From NCBI GenBank assembly GCA_965659675.1, contig CBFHWY010000007.1, forward strand, positions 1 through 54,194: DNA of 54,194 nucleotides. The letters are read 5' to 3'. This DNA is from CBFHWY01 sp965659675 (GTDB lineage Bacteria > Bacteroidota > Bacteroidia > Flavobacteriales_G > Salibacteraceae). Below the pieces are notes generated by a model. It worked only from the letters and a program-made list of their open reading frames with translations, was not told the origin of the DNA and did no database searches. The position numbers and the translations under genes are program-made. Shown here piece after piece: positions 51,619 through 54,194 of the stretch; position 1 is the first letter of the stretch, and every line of letters starts with the position of its first letter.

Positions 51619-51642
51619 GCCTTAAAAGGCAGCTTAAGCCTT
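51619..51642 (+). promoter_or_regulatory. Alternating hairpin segments upstream of carB
   Basis: GCCTT (51619-51623), AAGGC (51626-51630) and GCCTT (51638-51642) allow the middle segment to pair with either side, so two exclusive hairpins are possible. They lie about 55-75 nt before the carB ATG. Whether this stretch is transcribed is not known. Confidence 0.3.
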
Positions 51643-51659
51643 GCTTTCTACCTATTTTC

Positions 51660-51673
51660 GCAATGCCCATTGC
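51660..51673. other. Inverted repeat GCAATG-CC-CATTGC upstream of carB
   Basis: A perfect 6-bp inverted repeat with a 2-base centre, 21 bp before the carB ATG. The spacing of the halves suits a dimeric DNA-binding protein rather than an RNA hairpin. Confidence 0.35.
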
Positions 51674-51694
51674 ATATTCTAAATACCTACACTT

Positions 51695-54194
51695 ATGCCA
51701 AGAAATAAGGAGATAAAACGAGTGCTGATCATTGGAAGCGGTCCAATTGTCATTGGTCAGGCCTGTGAATTTGACTATTCAGGATCTCAGGCGGCAAGAT
51801 CACTTCGTGAAGAAGGAATTGAGGTAGTGCTCATCAATTCCAATCCAGCTACCATCATGACCGACAAGGTCACTGCGGATAAAGTTTATCTCCTACCCCT
51901 CGAAGTTGAGTCGATTGAAAAGATCCTCGGCGAGAATGAAATTGACGCAGTGCTTCCAACAATGGGCGGACAAACAGCGCTAAACCTATGCATCGATTGT
52001 GAGAAAGTAGGTTTATGGGAAGAACATGGGGTAAAGTTGATCGGGGTAGATATTGATGCGATCGAGATCACCGAGAACCGGCAGGAGTTCAGAAACCTGA
52101 TGGAAGAGATCGACATTCCGATGGCCCCCCAAAAAACAGCGAAGTCATTTCTGGAAGGAAAGGAGATCGCACAAGAATTTGGAATTCCTCTTTGTATCAG
52201 ACCTTCATATACGCTTGGTGGGTCGGGAGCCTCTTTCGTACATAACTACGAGGAGTTTGAGAAGCTTCTTACTCGAGGGCTCCATAAGTCGCCCATTCAT
52301 GAAGTGATGATCGATAAAGCATTGCTTGGGTGGAAAGAATTTGAGCTGGAATTGCTTCGTGATGCCAACGATAATGTGATCATCATCTGTTCCATCGAAA
52401 ACTTTGACCCGATGGGTATCCACACGGGAGACTCGATCACCGTGGCACCGGCGATGACCCTCAGCGACAAGACCTATCAGCGCATGCGAGATATGGCCAT
52501 CAAAATGATGAGATCCATTGGTGATTTCGCAGGGGGCTGCAATGTGCAGTTTGCAGTAAGTCCAGATGAAGAAGAAGACATCATTGCCATTGAGATCAAC
52601 CCAAGGGTGTCGAGAAGTTCAGCATTAGCTTCTAAAGCCACAGGATATCCAATTGCAAAGATCGCTGCAAAACTGGCCATCGGTTATACCCTGGATGAAC
52701 TGGACAATCAGATCACTAAATCTACCTCTGCTTTCTTTGAGCCAACACTTGATTATGTGATCGTGAAGATTCCTCGATGGAACTTCAATAAGTTTCAGAA
52801 CTCTGATCGCAGATTAGGACTTCAAATGAAGTCCGTAGGAGAAGCAATGGGTATTGGAAGGTGCTTTCAGGAGGCGCTTCAGAAGGCTTGTCAGTCCCTG
52901 GAGATCAATAGAAATGGTCTCGGAGCAGATGGTCGGGAATGGAGGGATCAGGACAAGATCCTGCAAAGCCTTGAATCACCCTCATGGAATAGGTTATTTC
53001 ATATCTATGATGCCATTAAACTTGGCATTCCATTTAAGACCATTATTGAGAAAACCAAGATCGATGAGTGGTTCCTTCGCCAGATCGATGATCTGATCAA
53101 ATTGGAAGATAAGATCGAGAAGCACAATTTGAATTCGCTTCCCAGAGAATTGCTTTATGAGGCCAAACAAAAAGGATATGCAGACAGGCAGGTCGCTCAC
53201 TTGCTTCGATGCCTCGAGAGTGAAGTATACGATAAACGGAATGAGATGGGCATCAAGCGAGTCTACAAACTCGTTGATACCTGCGCCGCAGAATTTGAAG
53301 CCCAAACGCCTTATTACTATTCCTCATTTGAGGATGAGAATGAGTCAGTTCGTACCGACAAGAAAAAGATCATTGTCTTAGGTTCTGGTCCAAATCGAAT
53401 TGGCCAGGGTATTGAATTTGACTATTGCTGTGTGCACGGTGTACTTGCTGCCAAGGAAGAAGGTTATGAAACCATCATGATCAACTGTAATCCGGAGACG
53501 GTATCAACCGACTTTGATATTGCCGACAAGCTATACTTTGAACCCGTTTTTTGGGAACATATCTATGATATTATTCTTCATGAAAAACCCGAAGGGGTTA
53601 TCGTTCAGCTCGGTGGTCAAACTGCACTGAAGCTTGCGGAGAAGCTGGATCGATATGGTATTAAGATACTCGGAACAAGCTACAAGTCTCTTGACCTGGC
53701 AGAAGACCGTGGTTCTTTCTCAACCTTGCTAAAGGAGAATAATATCCCCTATCCTAAATTTGGAGTTGTAGAAAGTGCTGAGCAGGCCATCACTCTTTCA
53801 AAAGATCTGGGCTTTCCATTACTTGTGCGTCCTTCCTATGTTCTGGGAGGGCAAAAGATGAAGATCGTGATCAATGAGCAGGAGCTCGAGCATCATGTGG
53901 TAGATATACTTCGAGACATGCCCGACAATCAGATCCTTTTGGATCATTTTCTCGATGGTGCCATAGAGGCAGAAGCGGATGCGATTTGCGATGGTGAGCA
54001 TGTCTATATCATTGGAGTGATGCAACATATTGAGCCTGCAGGGATACATTCTGGTGATTCCTACGCAGTGCTGCCACCTTACAACCTGGGAGATTTTGTG
54101 ATGACCCAAATTGAGGATCATACAAAACGCATTGCCCTGGCAATGAATACAGTGGGTCTGATCAATATCCAGTTTGCCATCAAAGATGAGATCG
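51695..54194 (+). CDS. carB: Carbamoyl-phosphate synthase large subunit (3' end outside window)
   Basis: 833 codons from ATG 51695 to the window edge in one uninterrupted frame; full-length CarB has about 1,070 residues. It starts KRVLIIGSGPIVIGQACEFDYSG. The first ATP-grasp half has PSYTLGGSG and NPRVSRSSALASKATGYPIAK. The second half starts IIVLGSGPNRIGQGIEFDYCC and shows RPSYVLGGQKM. The enzyme makes carbamoyl phosphate from bicarbonate, glutamine-derived ammonia and two ATP, for arginine and pyrimidine synthesis. CarA is not visible. The 134-bp upstream region holds inverted repeats that might regulate it. Confidence 0.97.
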   Translation, partial: MPRNKEIKRVLIIGSGPIVIGQACEFDYSGSQAARSLREEGIEVVLINSNPATIMTDKVTADKVYLLPLEVESIEKILGENEIDAVLPTMGGQTALNLCIDCEKVGLWEEHGVKLIGVDIDAIEITENRQEFRNLMEEIDIPMAPQKTAKSFLEGKEIAQEFGIPLCIRPSYTLGGSGASFVHNYEEFEKLLTRGLHKSPIHEVMIDKALLGWKEFELELLRDANDNVIIICSIENFDPMGIHTGDSITVAPAMTLSDKTYQRMRDMAIKMMRSIGDFAGGCNVQFAVSPDEEEDIIAIEINPRVSRSSALASKATGYPIAKIAAKLAIGYTLDELDNQITKSTSAFFEPTLDYVIVKIPRWNFNKFQNSDRRLGLQMKSVGEAMGIGRCFQEALQKACQSLEINRNGLGADGREWRDQDKILQSLESPSWNRLFHIYDAIKLGIPFKTIIEKTKIDEWFLRQIDDLIKLEDKIEKHNLNSLPRELLYEAKQKGYADRQVAHLLRCLESEVYDKRNEMGIKRVYKLVDTCAAEFEAQTPYYYSSFEDENESVRTDKKKIIVLGSGPNRIGQGIEFDYCCVHGVLAAKEEGYETIMINCNPETVSTDFDIADKLYFEPVFWEHIYDIILHEKPEGVIVQLGGQTALKLAEKLDRYGIKILGTSYKSLDLAEDRGSFSTLLKENNIPYPKFGVVESAEQAITLSKDLGFPLLVRPSYVLGGQKMKIVINEQELEHHVVDILRDMPDNQILLDHFLDGAIEAEADAICDGEHVYIIGVMQHIEPAGIHSGDSYAVLPPYNLGDFVMTQIEDHTKRIALAMNTVGLINIQFAIKDEI

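Noticed and set aside
1..54194. CRISPR arrays, tRNA or rRNA genes, insertion sequences, phage genes
   Set aside because: No spaced direct repeats, no cloverleaf-like segment in the short gaps, and no transposase, integrase or phage protein among the genes.

Overview
The window looks like the chromosome of a marine-type Bacteroidota, most likely of the order Flavobacteriales. The evidence is: a type IX secretion C-terminal sorting domain; S46 and DPP-IV dipeptidyl peptidases; Bacteroidota lipoproteins with acidic or basic residues right after the lipid Cys; TAnnTTTG promoter -7 boxes; starts without Shine-Dalgarno sequences; a Tgt without zinc cysteines; and a bacilliredoxin-like YtxJ. I see no phage, insertion sequence, CRISPR array, tRNA or rRNA. 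Coding density is very high, with no gene-free stretch over about 235 bp.

Layout. 1-3.2 kb: the end of an unidentified gene, an acidic lipoprotein and an M3 peptidase, closed by two strong hairpins. 3.2-10.4 kb (minus strand): murB; an operon of a thioredoxin-fold protein, a tiny membrane protein and an MltF-like transglycosylase; then DPP-IV followed by a POT peptide transporter. 10.5-12.3 kb: a GlcD-type FAD oxidase and two small minus-strand ORFs. 12.3-24.2 kb (minus): a surface-polysaccharide locus (asnB, GT4, Wza-like, Wzc tyrosine kinase with a Tyr-rich tail, rfbC, WecA-like) that runs without a clear break into a lytic transglycosylase, uvrA and a 78-aa protein. 24.3-28.8 kb (minus): lpdA, a methyltransferase and an S46 dipeptidyl peptidase.

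28.9-34.1 kb: a kinase-substrate fusion (SiaB-like plus SiaC-like) translationally coupled to a membrane J-domain protein; an EI24/CysZ-like protein; and purB-lipoprotein-SPFH. 34.1-43.4 kb: a large T9SS cargo protein, a SixA-like phosphatase, an unknown protein, LhgO, a UMF1-type transporter, two tandem OmpA-domain paralogs, YtxJ and a 43-aa lipoprotein. 43.5-54.2 kb: a propeller-like lipoprotein, accA, ispE, lptG, tgt, GT2-ECF sigma-rsmG, rpmH and a carB truncated by the window edge.

How the genes fit together. Extracellular or periplasmic peptidases (DPP-IV, S46) and the POT carrier suggest peptide feeding. The polysaccharide locus carries export and chain-control parts plus an initiating transferase, but no polymerase or flippase. 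The most unusual item is the single-polypeptide SiaB-SiaC-like switch next to a membrane J protein. Many housekeeping genes sit in short overlapping operons, and several use GTG or TTG starts that are supported by coupling or by promoter position.
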